NCBI GenBank assembly: GCA_031430435.1
Contig: JANPBM010000110.1
Location: 62,001-126,000, forward strand
Source of the DNA: JANNVK01 sp031430435
GTDB taxonomy: Bacteria; Acidobacteriota; Blastocatellia; Pyrinomonadales; Pyrinomonadaceae
Reading direction: 5' to 3'
DNA: 64,000 nt
The translations under genes were made by a program, and so were the position numbers. Below are positions 7,178 to 15,642 of this stretch, one piece after another. A model generated the notes under the pieces. That model was not told the origin of the DNA. It worked only from the letters and a program-made list of their open reading frames with translations, and searched no databases. The number at the start of each line of letters is the position of its first letter. The stretch's first letter is position 1.

Positions 7178-8731
7178 TTAAAGAAATTTATTTTTGTTGA
7201 GGAAAAACTTCAATGCTTGATTAAACGCGGGCGGATTTTCCATCATCAAAAAATGGCTTGCGCCTTGCCACATTCGATAATCCAAATTCGGAATCATCGA
7301 CCGCAAAAACTGTTCGATGTCTTTTTGTCGTCCGAAAGACGAATCAGCCAAAATTGCCAAAACAGGCACGTTTATCGCATCGGTTTTGTATAAAGTTTCA
7401 TCGCCCATCGCGTCCATTGCGCTTAACGCAACATAATCCGGCGTTGCCGCAGACGAAATTCGCATCAAATTTTTGACATCTTCGTTCTTTACATTTCCCA
7501 ACATTCCTTCGACGAATGCGGGCGAATTCGCTTTATAATCAGCTTTCATCGGAGCCGTAAATTGGTCAATTTGAGCCTTTGAAGCAAACGGGCGCAACGC
7601 CCCGTCAACGATGACCAACGCCGCAACTTTTTCGGGAAACAACCGATAAAATTGACGAATGACAGGCGTTCCCATACTGTGTCCGACCAAAACTGCGCGT
7701 TTTACGCCGGCTTTTTTCATCACCGCGTCAATCGCTTTGGCGAAATAATCCATCGTGTAATCAACTTTCGGTTTATCGCTTTTGCCGTGTCCGGGCAAAT
7801 CAATCGCAATCAACCGTTTATCCGGAAACGCCGACATTTGACCGTTCCAAAACTCCGAATTACACGTCCAACCGTGAATAAAAATAACCGCGTCTTTGCC
7901 TTTTCCTTGCTCTTGATACGCAACGCGAACACCGTTGAAATCTGCGAAATTTCCCGCCGGCGGTTCGGTTTTCAGTGCTTCAACTGTGGCATTTTTTTCG
8001 ACCTTTTCAGGCTTCATTTCAACCGCTTTTTCGGCTTTGGCAGGTTTCGACTCTTTTACTTTTTCGACCTTTTCGGGTTTCATTTCCACAACTTTTTCGG
8101 CTTTCGGTTTCGCTTCTTTTACCTTTTCAACTTTGCGATCAATCAATTTTTCGCCTGCTTCCACCCGAAACGGAAGACGATTTTCACTCGGCGGAACAGG
8201 ACAAATATTACATTCGTCATAAGCGCAATCGGGATTGTAACTGACGTTAAAATCAATCGTTACGGCACCGTTGACAGGCTTTGAAATACTCGCGTAACGA
8301 CCTCCGCGATAGGTGTCGTCGGTGTTGGTCAAATCGTAAAACGGAACATAAATATAATTTTTCACGCGCTCGATTTCATACGCGTCAAGCGAATAACTTT
8401 GACCTTGCCAACTAAATGTCAAAACGCCGTATTTGCGGCTGCGGGTCGGTTCTTTAGTGCCGAAAGTCGGATTGTCAAAAAATGTTTCGGTCGGCGTAAG
8501 TTTGATTTTTGCCGTGATTTTGTAATCCGGATTTATTTCGTACCACTTCAAACTTTTGATTTTTTTGATAAAATTCGTAAACGCTTTGCGGTCGCAAAAC
8601 GGCGTAGTTTCCGAAGTCAAAAACTCCTTGTTACGCGATTCGCGAAAAGAATTTACCGATGAAACATAACTGTCTTGGGCAAAAATATTTAACGATAAAA
8701 CGAGTATAAAAATAAGCGATAAACAACGCAT
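7178..8731 (-). CDS. Secreted alpha/beta hydrolase with N-terminal domain and KPEKVEK linker
   Basis: The start chosen is the ATG at 8731, which has AGGAG 8 nt upstream and begins a clear signal peptide (MRCLSLIFILVLSLNIFAQ); a longer reading from 8845 lacks these. The 517-residue protein has three parts. The first is an N-terminal domain of about 200 residues with no recognised family. The second is a Lys/Glu/Pro-rich linker with repeated VVEMKPEKVEKVKESKP units. The third is an alpha/beta hydrolase with FIHGWTCNSEFW (oxyanion HG), nucleophile elbow GHSMG and a final GASHFLMMENP histidine. The substrate is unknown; esterase or lipase-like is the safest reading. It is a periplasmic or exported single-gene unit, divergent from murA. 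Confidence 0.82.
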   Translation of the reverse strand: MRCLSLIFILVLSLNIFAQDSYVSSVNSFRESRNKEFLTSETTPFCDRKAFTNFIKKIKSLKWYEINPDYKITAKIKLTPTETFFDNPTFGTKEPTRSRKYGVLTFSWQGQSYSLDAYEIERVKNYIYVPFYDLTNTDDTYRGGRYASISKPVNGAVTIDFNVSYNPDCAYDECNICPVPPSENRLPFRVEAGEKLIDRKVEKVKEAKPKAEKVVEMKPEKVEKVKESKPAKAEKAVEMKPEKVEKNATVEALKTEPPAGNFADFNGVRVAYQEQGKGKDAVIFIHGWTCNSEFWNGQMSAFPDKRLIAIDLPGHGKSDKPKVDYTMDYFAKAIDAVMKKAGVKRAVLVGHSMGTPVIRQFYRLFPEKVAALVIVDGALRPFASKAQIDQFTAPMKADYKANSPAFVEGMLGNVKNEDVKNLMRISSAATPDYVALSAMDAMGDETLYKTDAINVPVLAILADSSFGRQKDIEQFLRSMIPNLDYRMWQGASHFLMMENPPAFNQALKFFLNKNKFL

Positions 8732-8865
8732 TGGTTTTCTCCTGAAAAAAGTAAGATTTCGGAACGTTTTTAATTTCAACACGAAACGCCGTGAAAACCA
8801 AATTGTCGCGACTTTATTATGTTCCGTTGATTTTTCCGGAATCATAGAAATTCAACGCCTCAAAT

Positions 8866-8894
8866 TTGTTCGCTTCAAATCGTTGTGATAAGAT
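8866..8894 (+). promoter_or_regulatory. Candidate sigma-70 promoter for murA
   Basis: TTGTTC and TAAGAT with a 17-bp spacer, 28 bp upstream of the murA ATG in the divergent gap. Match to consensus is moderate (about 4 of 6 in each box). Confidence 0.3.
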
Positions 8895-8922
8895 TTCGTT
8901 TTTGCTTACATAACGAAATTAT

Positions 8923-10215
8923 ATGGATAAATTTATCATTCACGGCGGAAAACCGCTCAAAGGAAAAATATCGATCAGCGGCGCGAAAAATTCGGCTCTG
9001 CCTTGTCTGGCGGCGACGCTTTTATCGGCGGAAACCGTTATTTTGCATAACGTTCCGTATGCTCGTGATTTAATCACAATGCGTCGATTGCTCGAAGATT
9101 TGGGAGCAACCGTGCTTTCGCCCGAACTTCGCACAATCAAAGTTTCAGCCGCCAACATCGAAACTTTTGAAGCTCCCTACGAATTAGTCAAAACAATGCG
9201 AGCCGGCGTGTTGGCGCTCGGACCGCTTTTGGCGCGTTTCGGACAGGCAAAAGTTTCGCTTCCCGGCGGTTGCGCGATTGGTACTCGCCCGATTGATTTG
9301 CACTTGAAAGCCTTTGAACAACTCGGCGCAATCGTGACGCTTGAAGCCGGAAATGTGGTTGCCAAAGCTCCGCACGGTCGTTTGGTCGGGGCGGAAGTTT
9401 ATTTTGACAAAGTTACCGTAACGGGAACCGAAAACGTCATGATGGCGGCGGCTTTGGCAAGCGGAACAACTAAAATTATAAACGCCGCCCGCGAACCCGA
9501 AATTGAAGATTTAGCTGAATTGCTTAATAAAATGGGTGCCAGAATTCGCGGCGCGGGAACCGAAACCATTGAGATTGAAGGCGTTGAAACGCTCGGTGCG
9601 GCGGAACACACAATTATTCCCGACCGCATTGAAACCGGAACTTTTATTGTCGCGGCGGCAATTACAGACGGCGAAATCGAGATTAAAAACTGCGAACCCA
9701 AGCATTTGACGGCGGTCATCAAAAAATGCCGTGAAGCGGGCGTTGAGATTGTCGAACTTAATCCGAGTACGCTTTTAGTCAGCCGAAATAAAAACGGTTT
9801 GGTCGCGAAAGATGTTACGACCGAACCGCATCCCCTTTTTCCGACCGATATGCAGGCGCAATATATGGCGTTGATGACCCAAGCCGAAGGAACTTCGATT
9901 GTAACCGAAACTATTTTCGAGAATCGTTTTATGCACGTTTCCGAACTCGTGCGAATGGGTGCAAACATCCAAGTTTCGGGCAATAAAGCAATCGTTCGCG
10001 GAAAAAACAATTTGACCGGCGCACCTGTTTTGGCTTCGGATTTGCGGGCATCGGCGAGTTTGGTGCTGGCGGGGCTTGCCGCCCGGGGCGAAACGGAAAT
10101 TGACCGCGTTTACCATATTGATCGCGGATACGAAAATATCGTCAAAAAACTTCGCTCGGTCGGGGCGGATATTGTCCGCGTAACCGACAGTTTGACCGAA
10201 GTTGCGGAAGCCTGA
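8923..10215 (+). CDS. murA: UDP-N-acetylglucosamine 1-carboxyvinyltransferase
   Basis: MurA transfers enolpyruvate from PEP to UDP-GlcNAc, the first committed step of peptidoglycan synthesis. The protein has 430 residues with the two-fold inverse alpha/beta-barrel pattern of the EPT family. SGAKNSALP supplies the Lys-Asn active-site pair near residues 22-23. LPGGCAIGTRPIDLH carries the catalytic cysteine, so the enzyme should be fosfomycin-sensitive unlike Asp variants. DRIETGTF and LRASASLVLAGLAA are also present. It is transcribed alone between the hydrolase gene and a convergent unknown gene. Confidence 0.97.
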   Translation: MDKFIIHGGKPLKGKISISGAKNSALPCLAATLLSAETVILHNVPYARDLITMRRLLEDLGATVLSPELRTIKVSAANIETFEAPYELVKTMRAGVLALGPLLARFGQAKVSLPGGCAIGTRPIDLHLKAFEQLGAIVTLEAGNVVAKAPHGRLVGAEVYFDKVTVTGTENVMMAAALASGTTKIINAAREPEIEDLAELLNKMGARIRGAGTETIEIEGVETLGAAEHTIIPDRIETGTFIVAAAITDGEIEIKNCEPKHLTAVIKKCREAGVEIVELNPSTLLVSRNKNGLVAKDVTTEPHPLFPTDMQAQYMALMTQAEGTSIVTETIFENRFMHVSELVRMGANIQVSGNKAIVRGKNNLTGAPVLASDLRASASLVLAGLAARGETEIDRVYHIDRGYENIVKKLRSVGADIVRVTDSLTEVAEA

Positions 10216-10226
10216 GATGTAAATAA

Positions 10227-10260
10227 AAGACAGGCAATTGGAAATTTAATTGCCTGTCTT
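10227..10260 (-). terminator. Hairpin terminator between murA and the unknown hydrolase
   Basis: AAGACAGGCAATT pairs perfectly with AATTGCCTGTCTT over an 8-bp loop. On the minus strand the stem is followed by a TTTTATTTA tract, so it should stop the leftward gene at 10286; it can also act as a weaker stop for murA. Confidence 0.75.
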
Positions 10261-10285
10261 AAAGTATCTGAACTGCGTTATACAA

Positions 10286-11311
10286 TCAGCGAACCATATT
10301 CATATGAATAGGAATATAACTACTGTCAACTTTCTTACCGTTTCGATCTACAAAGTACTCACTGCTTTGCAGATAAACGCCATCCATTGAATGATCAGAG
10401 AAATCACGAATTCTCATTCCGGCATTTCGATCAATTTCTTCAACTACGCCTCCGCGCCCCGATCCGGTCGGAGCAGGGTAAAGTCTGTAGCCTGTTTGAC
10501 CAAAAGCATTTGAGACGGGATCCCAAAAGTTACTGACATGACGATAAAGCGGACCGTCCGGAAAAAATCTTCCTGCACCGCCAAAAGTTTGGACAGAAAC
10601 AAAATCATTTAACCTTTTCTCAATAAGCGGGAGAATTTCTTTTTTTAAGGCAATTTCAAGTTTAATTCGGTCAATATCGTCAGCTCTGATAATTCCGCGT
10701 CCCACGCTTTCCCAAAAACCTCGTCGTTTTTCAATCTCGGCAAACAAAGCCCGAACTTTTTCGTTCATTCTGCCATAACGGTCAAGCAATAAACCAATTC
10801 CTTGCCGCAGTGCTCGGCTGGTAATAATCGCGCCTTGACTGTGCGCTACTATATTCAGATAGACCCCGCTTACACAAGAATCATAAATTGCATGCGCCAA
10901 AGTATTTGTTGCCGGATTGTTACTCAAACCTGTTTTGTCGCCAAGACACTGTACAAGATCATAAAAATAGTTTGGTTCTACGCCATCGCCGCTTTGATTA
11001 TAAACTCCCATTACGGCGGCGCCGGAAACAACGCTTAAGAGTTTAACCGTATAAGCGTGAGCAGCCATTGGGGTTCCTATTCCATTCACATATAAAATTC
11101 TCTTGTCGGTTGCGGGTGTTGCCGGATGACGTTCACCGACCATCGGTGTAATCGCAGGAACGCCCCAAAAATAGCGATCCGGGCTATAGCCTCGGACAGT
11201 TCCCGGCGGTGTATGCCCGGTTACCGGTCCGAAAGAACCTGTAAAGTCTCCATCACCAAAAGGAATTACATTTGGTGGATTTAATTTGATTTCGTTTGGA
11301 TTTTCTGCCAT
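10286..11311 (-). CDS. Uncharacterised protein with a serine-hydrolase (AHSQG) elbow
   Basis: A 341-residue protein with no signal peptide and an excellent ribosome-binding site (AAGGAGG about 8 nt before ATG). Residues about 150-165 contain VAHSQGAIITSRALRQG, a G/A-x-S-x-G nucleophile elbow preceded by a hydrophobic strand as in lipases and esterases. It follows an ILYVNGIGTPM segment resembling an oxyanion-hole loop. The first 90 residues are Pro/Gly-rich and polar. The family is not recognised. The likely role is a cytosolic or non-classically exported alpha/beta hydrolase; the acid and histidine of a triad cannot be placed with confidence (a candidate His is in DHSMDG). It has its own terminator and divergent promoter region. 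Confidence 0.7.
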   Translation of the reverse strand: MAENPNEIKLNPPNVIPFGDGDFTGSFGPVTGHTPPGTVRGYSPDRYFWGVPAITPMVGERHPATPATDKRILYVNGIGTPMAAHAYTVKLLSVVSGAAVMGVYNQSGDGVEPNYFYDLVQCLGDKTGLSNNPATNTLAHAIYDSCVSGVYLNIVAHSQGAIITSRALRQGIGLLLDRYGRMNEKVRALFAEIEKRRGFWESVGRGIIRADDIDRIKLEIALKKEILPLIEKRLNDFVSVQTFGGAGRFFPDGPLYRHVSNFWDPVSNAFGQTGYRLYPAPTGSGRGGVVEEIDRNAGMRIRDFSDHSMDGVYLQSSEYFVDRNGKKVDSSYIPIHMNMVR

Positions 11312-11355
11312 AAAAAACTACCTCCTTGAAATTACTGCAAAATTATGTCGAAAGA

Positions 11356-11389
11356 CAATTTAAGAATAATTGAAATTATTCTTAAATTG
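11356..11389. promoter_or_regulatory. Perfect 16-bp-arm AT-rich palindrome in a divergent promoter region
   Basis: CAATTTAAGAATAATT and its exact reverse complement are separated only by GA. It lies in the 152-bp gap between two divergent genes. Its right end abuts TTGCCG, with TATACT further right (about 11412), so it may overlap the promoter of the HIT gene. A long perfect palindrome with a 2-bp centre suits a dimeric repressor site better than a terminator, since there is no T-tract and no gene ends here. Confidence 0.6.
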
Positions 11390-11463
11390 CCGGTTCAACA
11401 TTTATTGGTTTTATACTAAACTCAAAGTAAAGACGAAATTGCTTTTAACTTTTGCTGATTGCT

Positions 11464-11811
11464 ATGGAACAAACTTGTATTTTTTGTGAAATTATCGCGG
11501 GTAAAATTCCGGCGGCATTAGTTTACGAAGACGATTTCTGCATTGCCTTTAACGATATTTCGCCCCAAGCCCCGACACATTTGCTGGTTGTTCCGCGTGA
11601 ACATTTTGCCTCGCTTGCCGAAGCCGAAGAAAAACATCGAGAACTTCTCGGTCATCTGCTTTTGACGGTTGCAAAAATTGCCCGCGAAAAAAATATTGCC
11701 GACAAAGGCTTTAGAACAGTTATAAATACAAATGATGATGGCGGACAAACCGTCTTTCATCTGCATATTCATGTGCTTGGCGGACGACAATTTATTTTTC
11801 CGCCCGGCTGA
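11464..11811 (+). CDS. HIT-family nucleotide-binding hydrolase (HinT/PKCI-like)
   Basis: A 115-residue histidine-triad protein; the start is the ATG at 11464 (MEQTCIFCEIIAGKIPA), the usual HinT N-terminus. It has CxxC near the start and the catalytic HLHIHVLGG at the end. HinT proteins hydrolyse purine phosphoramidates such as AMP-lysine. The stop is followed after about 80 bp by the TPR lipoprotein gene in the same direction. Confidence 0.93.
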   Translation: MEQTCIFCEIIAGKIPAALVYEDDFCIAFNDISPQAPTHLLVVPREHFASLAEAEEKHRELLGHLLLTVAKIAREKNIADKGFRTVINTNDDGGQTVFHLHIHVLGGRQFIFPPG

Positions 11812-11893
11812 TTTTTTAATCAAACTATTTTCAAATAAACGGCTTCTAATGTGCCGTTGTATTTTATTAAACAAAATTTTCAGAGGGAACGTA

Positions 11894-12703
11894 ATGAACA
11901 AGATTTTTACAATTTTATTGGTTTCAGGGGCAATTTCAATGCAATTTGCCTGTAAACCCGAAACCGCTTCAAACTCAAATAACACAAACCAATCTGCGGT
12001 TAATTCAAACGCCGAAAATGCAAATTCAAACAGCGTAAACGTAAATGTTGCCAAAAAAGAACCCGAACCGGTTAAAGAATTTACAGACGCAAACGAAGCC
12101 TTGACCGAAGGCAAAAAATTACTGGATTTAGACAAAAACAAAGAAGCCGTCGAAGTTTTCAAACAAGCGGTTAAAATCAGTCCCGAAATGGCTGATGCGC
12201 ACTTTCAACTCGGTCTTGCTTATTCTTTGATTGAAAGCGAAAAAGCCGATAATCAAGGGCTTGAACCCGAAAAAAAAGATGCAAACACAAACGTAAATAC
12301 CGGCAAAAAAGCAAAACCTGTCGCTACGCCGAAAGTTTTGGAGTCGGAAAAAGCCTTTGGCGAGGCATTGAAAGCGTATCAAAAAATTATCGCCAAAAAC
12401 CCGAAAGACGATATTGCTCAATATAATATCGGTCGCTGCTATTTCAAATTATTCAAAGACAAAGAAGCCGAAGCTGCGTTGCGAAAAGCGACAAGTATGA
12501 ACCCGAAAAGCGAAGATTACAAAATCGAACTCGGCGCGGTAATGATAAATTTGACGAAATATAAAGAAGCCGTCGGCATTTTGAAGCAAGTTTTGAAAAT
12601 GAACCCGAACAATTCGCAAGCCGAAGCATTTTTGGAAAAGGCAACCGCAGGCGAAAAACGTGAAACTTACGGTGTGCCGAAAACCGGTGAAAATAAAAAA
12701 TAA
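11894..12703 (+). CDS. TPR-repeat lipoprotein
   Basis: The start chosen is the ATG at 11894, preceded by AGAGGGA and beginning a lipoprotein signal (MNKIFTILLVSGAISMQFAC with the lipobox Cys at residue 20). An Asn/Ser-rich linker (about residues 25-55) leads to TPR-like helical pairs: EALTEGKKLLDLDKNKEAVEVFKQA, ADAHFQLGLAYSLIE, AQYNIGRCYFKLFKDKEAE and the final units. The first two are separated from the rest by a Lys-rich insert. The 269-residue protein is likely anchored in the outer or inner membrane as a protein-protein interaction scaffold; the partner is unknown. Confidence 0.87.
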   Translation: MNKIFTILLVSGAISMQFACKPETASNSNNTNQSAVNSNAENANSNSVNVNVAKKEPEPVKEFTDANEALTEGKKLLDLDKNKEAVEVFKQAVKISPEMADAHFQLGLAYSLIESEKADNQGLEPEKKDANTNVNTGKKAKPVATPKVLESEKAFGEALKAYQKIIAKNPKDDIAQYNIGRCYFKLFKDKEAEAALRKATSMNPKSEDYKIELGAVMINLTKYKEAVGILKQVLKMNPNNSQAEAFLEKATAGEKRETYGVPKTGENKK

Positions 12704-12760
12704 AAAATAAAAAGGCAAAAGTGAAACAACACAAAATTCATTTTTGCCTCGATTTAAGTT

Positions 12761-13045
12761 ATGGCTCAGATTTCCGAAGTTGAATTTGAACGTATTTGCA
12801 ACGGAATTTACGAAGACCGCGAAACAATTTGCAAACACAACCCGATTGGTTCGCCCCAAGAAATTTTGTTGTGGATGCTGTTGAGTTGTTTGATAAGTTA
12901 TTTAAGTTTGGACGATAAAGAAATGCCGTGTTTTACGGGTGTGCCGAACGCGGAAACTTATCGCGAGGCAATTTTGTTTATCTTACGCAACCGCCAAAGC
13001 GTTGAATTCGATGCGGCAAAATATCTCGAAAAATTATGCTTGTAA
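12761..13045 (+). CDS. Conserved-looking 94-residue hypothetical protein
   Basis: The protein is acidic at its N-terminus with one hydrophobic stretch (ILLWMLLSCLISYLSL, about residues 35-50), two cysteines before it and one in MPCFTGVP. No family is recognised. Its last codons overlap the start of the metallo-beta-lactamase-fold gene by 10 nt (ATGCTTGTAA), so the two are translationally coupled and probably act together. That overlap and the normal codon use support it as a real gene. Confidence 0.7.
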   Translation: MAQISEVEFERICNGIYEDRETICKHNPIGSPQEILLWMLLSCLISYLSLDDKEMPCFTGVPNAETYREAILFILRNRQSVEFDAAKYLEKLCL

Positions 13046-13728
13046 AAAAATTTGTTTTGACCGCGTTTCAGCAAAACACGCGAGTTGTCGTTTGTCAAAA
13101 AACCCGAAAAGCAATCTGTATCGACGTTGGCGAAAAGTCCGATGCCATCGTTAATTATTTACGCGACAACGATTTAGAGTTGCAAGCAATCACGCTCACG
13201 CACGGACATCTCGATCACGTCGGCGGAACTTTCGATTTAGCCGCAAGTTTCCCGAACGCCGAAATTTTGCTTCACCGAGACGACGAAGATTTGTATTACG
13301 GATTGCCGAAACAACCGCTGATGATGGGAATTCCGTCACATCAATTAAAAGCGTTGGGGTTTGCTTACGAAAATCCGCCGAAGTTGACGCGGAACTGGCA
13401 AGACGGCGAAATTTACAAAGTCGGCGAACTGAACTTTAAGGTTTTGCATTGTCCCGGACACACTCGCGGACACGTTATTTTGTTTGAAGAAACGCACCGC
13501 AAAGTTTTTGTCGGCGATTGTCTGTTTGCAGGTTCGATCGGGCGGACAGATTTGCCCGGCGGCTCTTACGAACAACTGATTGATTCAATTACCCGCAATA
13601 TTTTAACGCTTGGCGAAGACGTAACGGTTTATTCGGGACACGGCGGCGAAACGACAATCGGACACGAAAAAACAACAAACCCTTTTTTGACAGGTGTTTA
13701 TGAAACCAGACGCGGAAGGTTTTTGTAA
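13036..13728 (+). CDS. Metallo-beta-lactamase-fold hydrolase (glyoxalase II-like)
   Basis: A 230-residue cytosolic MBL-fold enzyme with the dinuclear metal signature THGHLDHVGG (about residues 54-63), CPGHTRGHV, and VFVGDCLFAGSIGRTDLPGG. The latter is typical of the GloB-like / YcbL group that hydrolyses thioesters such as S-lactoylglutathione or related thiols. bshB1 elsewhere in the window suggests bacillithiol, so a bacillithiol thioester is possible, but that is inference. It is coupled to the upstream 94-residue protein. Confidence 0.9.
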   Translation: MLVKKFVLTAFQQNTRVVVCQKTRKAICIDVGEKSDAIVNYLRDNDLELQAITLTHGHLDHVGGTFDLAASFPNAEILLHRDDEDLYYGLPKQPLMMGIPSHQLKALGFAYENPPKLTRNWQDGEIYKVGELNFKVLHCPGHTRGHVILFEETHRKVFVGDCLFAGSIGRTDLPGGSYEQLIDSITRNILTLGEDVTVYSGHGGETTIGHEKTTNPFLTGVYETRRGRFL

Positions 13729-13854
13729 AACTTGACTCATCTATTCATTGTTTGATTGACCCGTTATTTGCAGATTTATTGTTTTTTTAATTTAAAGTAA
13801 CACTGCCTGCTCAATTAACCGCATCTCTTATTTTCTCTTTCTGTCCAAAAAACC

Positions 13855-13883
13855 TTGACAAAGCGTTCAACATCTTTTTTAAT
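13855..13883 (+). promoter_or_regulatory. Candidate sigma-70 promoter for the two-component system
   Basis: A perfect -35 TTGACA, 17-bp spacer and TTTAAT (5 of 6 to TATAAT) lie in the 255-bp gap before the histidine kinase gene, leaving about 95 nt of leader. Confidence 0.55.
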
Positions 13884-13983
13884 AATAAAGGATGTTTATC
13901 AAAACTTCCGAACCTGTTTAAATTCAAAAAGTTCTCTCGCGGAATCGGCAAACTAACTCAAAAAAATTTGTCATCGTAAAAAA

Positions 13984-15630
13984 ATGAATTCCCCAAAAAT
14001 CAAAAAAGCAAAGCGAGAAGGCGTAATTTCTTTTGAAAACAAAGCCGAACAATTTGCCGAACTAAAATTTATCACCGATCTCGGGAAAAGTTTGCTGACC
14101 GCAAAACATCCGCAAGATGTCGCGGGTCGGGTCGCCGAAACCTTGGAAGAAATCACCCGAGGTTCTTTTTGCGCGGTTTTTGCCAATCTCGAAAACATCG
14201 GTTTATTGACTTCGGGCGTTGATTTAACTTTTACGGATAAATCGAATTTGCTCAGGCAAAACCGCCTTCAAAATTGGCTGAACTTTTTTCCGGCTGATGT
14301 TTCCGTCAGGCAATCGGATGCATCGGAATTTTTTATTTCGGGAAATCACCGAGTCGAATATATTTCGCCGCTTTTGATAAACGGTGAAGTAAAAGGCGCG
14401 ATTGTGGTTGCGTTTGACGAAAAATACGAATGCGATGAAGTAAAATGTCGTCTGATTGACGCAACCGCTCAGATAACGGCGATGTCAATCGGGCTTTCGG
14501 CAAACTACGAATCCGTTAATCTGGTTCGCCGTGAGCAACAAAAATTTAACAATGCAATTTTGGATGCGTTGCCTGTTTCGCTGTATGTGATTGACCGTAA
14601 TTTTCAAATTGTCGCGTGGAATCGGCATCGTGAAATCGGCACGTTGGGTTTACCGCGTGAGGAGGTTTTGGGCAAAAATATTTTCGATATTCTCACCAAA
14701 CAACCGCGCCAAAAACTTCAACCCGAATTTGAACGAGCTTTTTTAACCGGAAAAATCGAGCGAATCGAACAACGAACTGCCGATGAAACCGGCGTTATCA
14801 AACATTGGCTGGTCAGCAAAGTTCCGATGCGTGATAAGCAAACCGGTGAAATTACGCACGTTATTACCGTTGGCGAAGACATTACGATTCGCGTTGATGC
14901 GATGAATGCGGTTGCTCGGTCGGAAAAACTTTCGGCGGTCGGACGACTTGCCGCAGGCGTTGTTCACGAAATAAATAATCCGTTGGCGACCATTGCCGCG
15001 TGTGCCGAAGCATTGGAACTTCGGGTCGGCGAAGGTCTTTACGACGATTCGCCCGATGTGGTTGATTTGCGTGAATATCTCGGTTTAATCCGCAGCGAAG
15101 CGTTTCGTTGCAAAACAATTACGAACGGATTGCTCGATTTCAGCCGCGTGCGTTCGGGCGTTCGGGCTTCGATTGATATTGCCGATGTTCTCAAATCTTC
15201 GGCACGTCTTTTATCGCACCAAAAACGCGGCGACAATATCGAAATTACGGTTGACGTGAATAAAGAATTATTGCTCGTAAACGCCGACGAAGGTCAGCTT
15301 CAACAAGCAGTTATCGCGCTTGCGACCAACGCGATCGATGCAATGCCGAACGGCGGAAAGTTGTGTTTCAAAGCTCATAAACAAACTCATCGCATCGTCA
15401 TCGAAGTAAAAGATACCGGAATCGGAATCTCATCCGAAGATTTACCGAAAATATTCGAACCGTTTTTTACGACCAAAGAAGTCGGCAAAGGCACAGGCTT
15501 AGGTTTAGCGGTTTGCTACGGAATTATCACCGAACACGGCGGAAGATTAAGTGTCCGCTCAACTCTTGGAAAAGGCACAACCTTCATGATGTATCTGCCG
15601 ATTCCAAACGACAAAACCCCAAAGAAATAG
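13984..15630 (+). CDS. PAS-domain sensor histidine kinase (NtrB-like, soluble)
   Basis: A 548-residue kinase without membrane segments, so a cytoplasmic signal is likely. The N-terminal 170 residues look like a GAF-type sensor. A PAS domain follows (about 185-305, AILDALPVSLYVIDRNFQIVAWN) with a PAC-like VGEDITIRVDAM. The dimerisation box VVHEINNPLATIAACAEAL has the phospho-acceptor His near residue 328. HATPase_c motifs are NAIDAMPNGG (N box), DTGIGIS (G1) and GTGLGLAVCYGI (G2). It ends 12 bp before its cognate regulator. The NtrB-like HEINNPL box and sigma-54-type partner suggest control of sigma-54 promoters. Confidence 0.93.
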   Translation: MNSPKIKKAKREGVISFENKAEQFAELKFITDLGKSLLTAKHPQDVAGRVAETLEEITRGSFCAVFANLENIGLLTSGVDLTFTDKSNLLRQNRLQNWLNFFPADVSVRQSDASEFFISGNHRVEYISPLLINGEVKGAIVVAFDEKYECDEVKCRLIDATAQITAMSIGLSANYESVNLVRREQQKFNNAILDALPVSLYVIDRNFQIVAWNRHREIGTLGLPREEVLGKNIFDILTKQPRQKLQPEFERAFLTGKIERIEQRTADETGVIKHWLVSKVPMRDKQTGEITHVITVGEDITIRVDAMNAVARSEKLSAVGRLAAGVVHEINNPLATIAACAEALELRVGEGLYDDSPDVVDLREYLGLIRSEAFRCKTITNGLLDFSRVRSGVRASIDIADVLKSSARLLSHQKRGDNIEITVDVNKELLLVNADEGQLQQAVIALATNAIDAMPNGGKLCFKAHKQTHRIVIEVKDTGIGISSEDLPKIFEPFFTTKEVGKGTGLGLAVCYGIITEHGGRLSVRSTLGKGTTFMMYLPIPNDKTPKK

Positions 15631-15642
15631 GAAAGATTTATT

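Noticed and set aside
7652..8284. Long Phe/Arg-rich rightward frames opposite the hydrolase linker
   Set aside because: They mirror the Lys/Glu/Pro linker on the other strand; composition is artificial and there is no ribosome-binding site.
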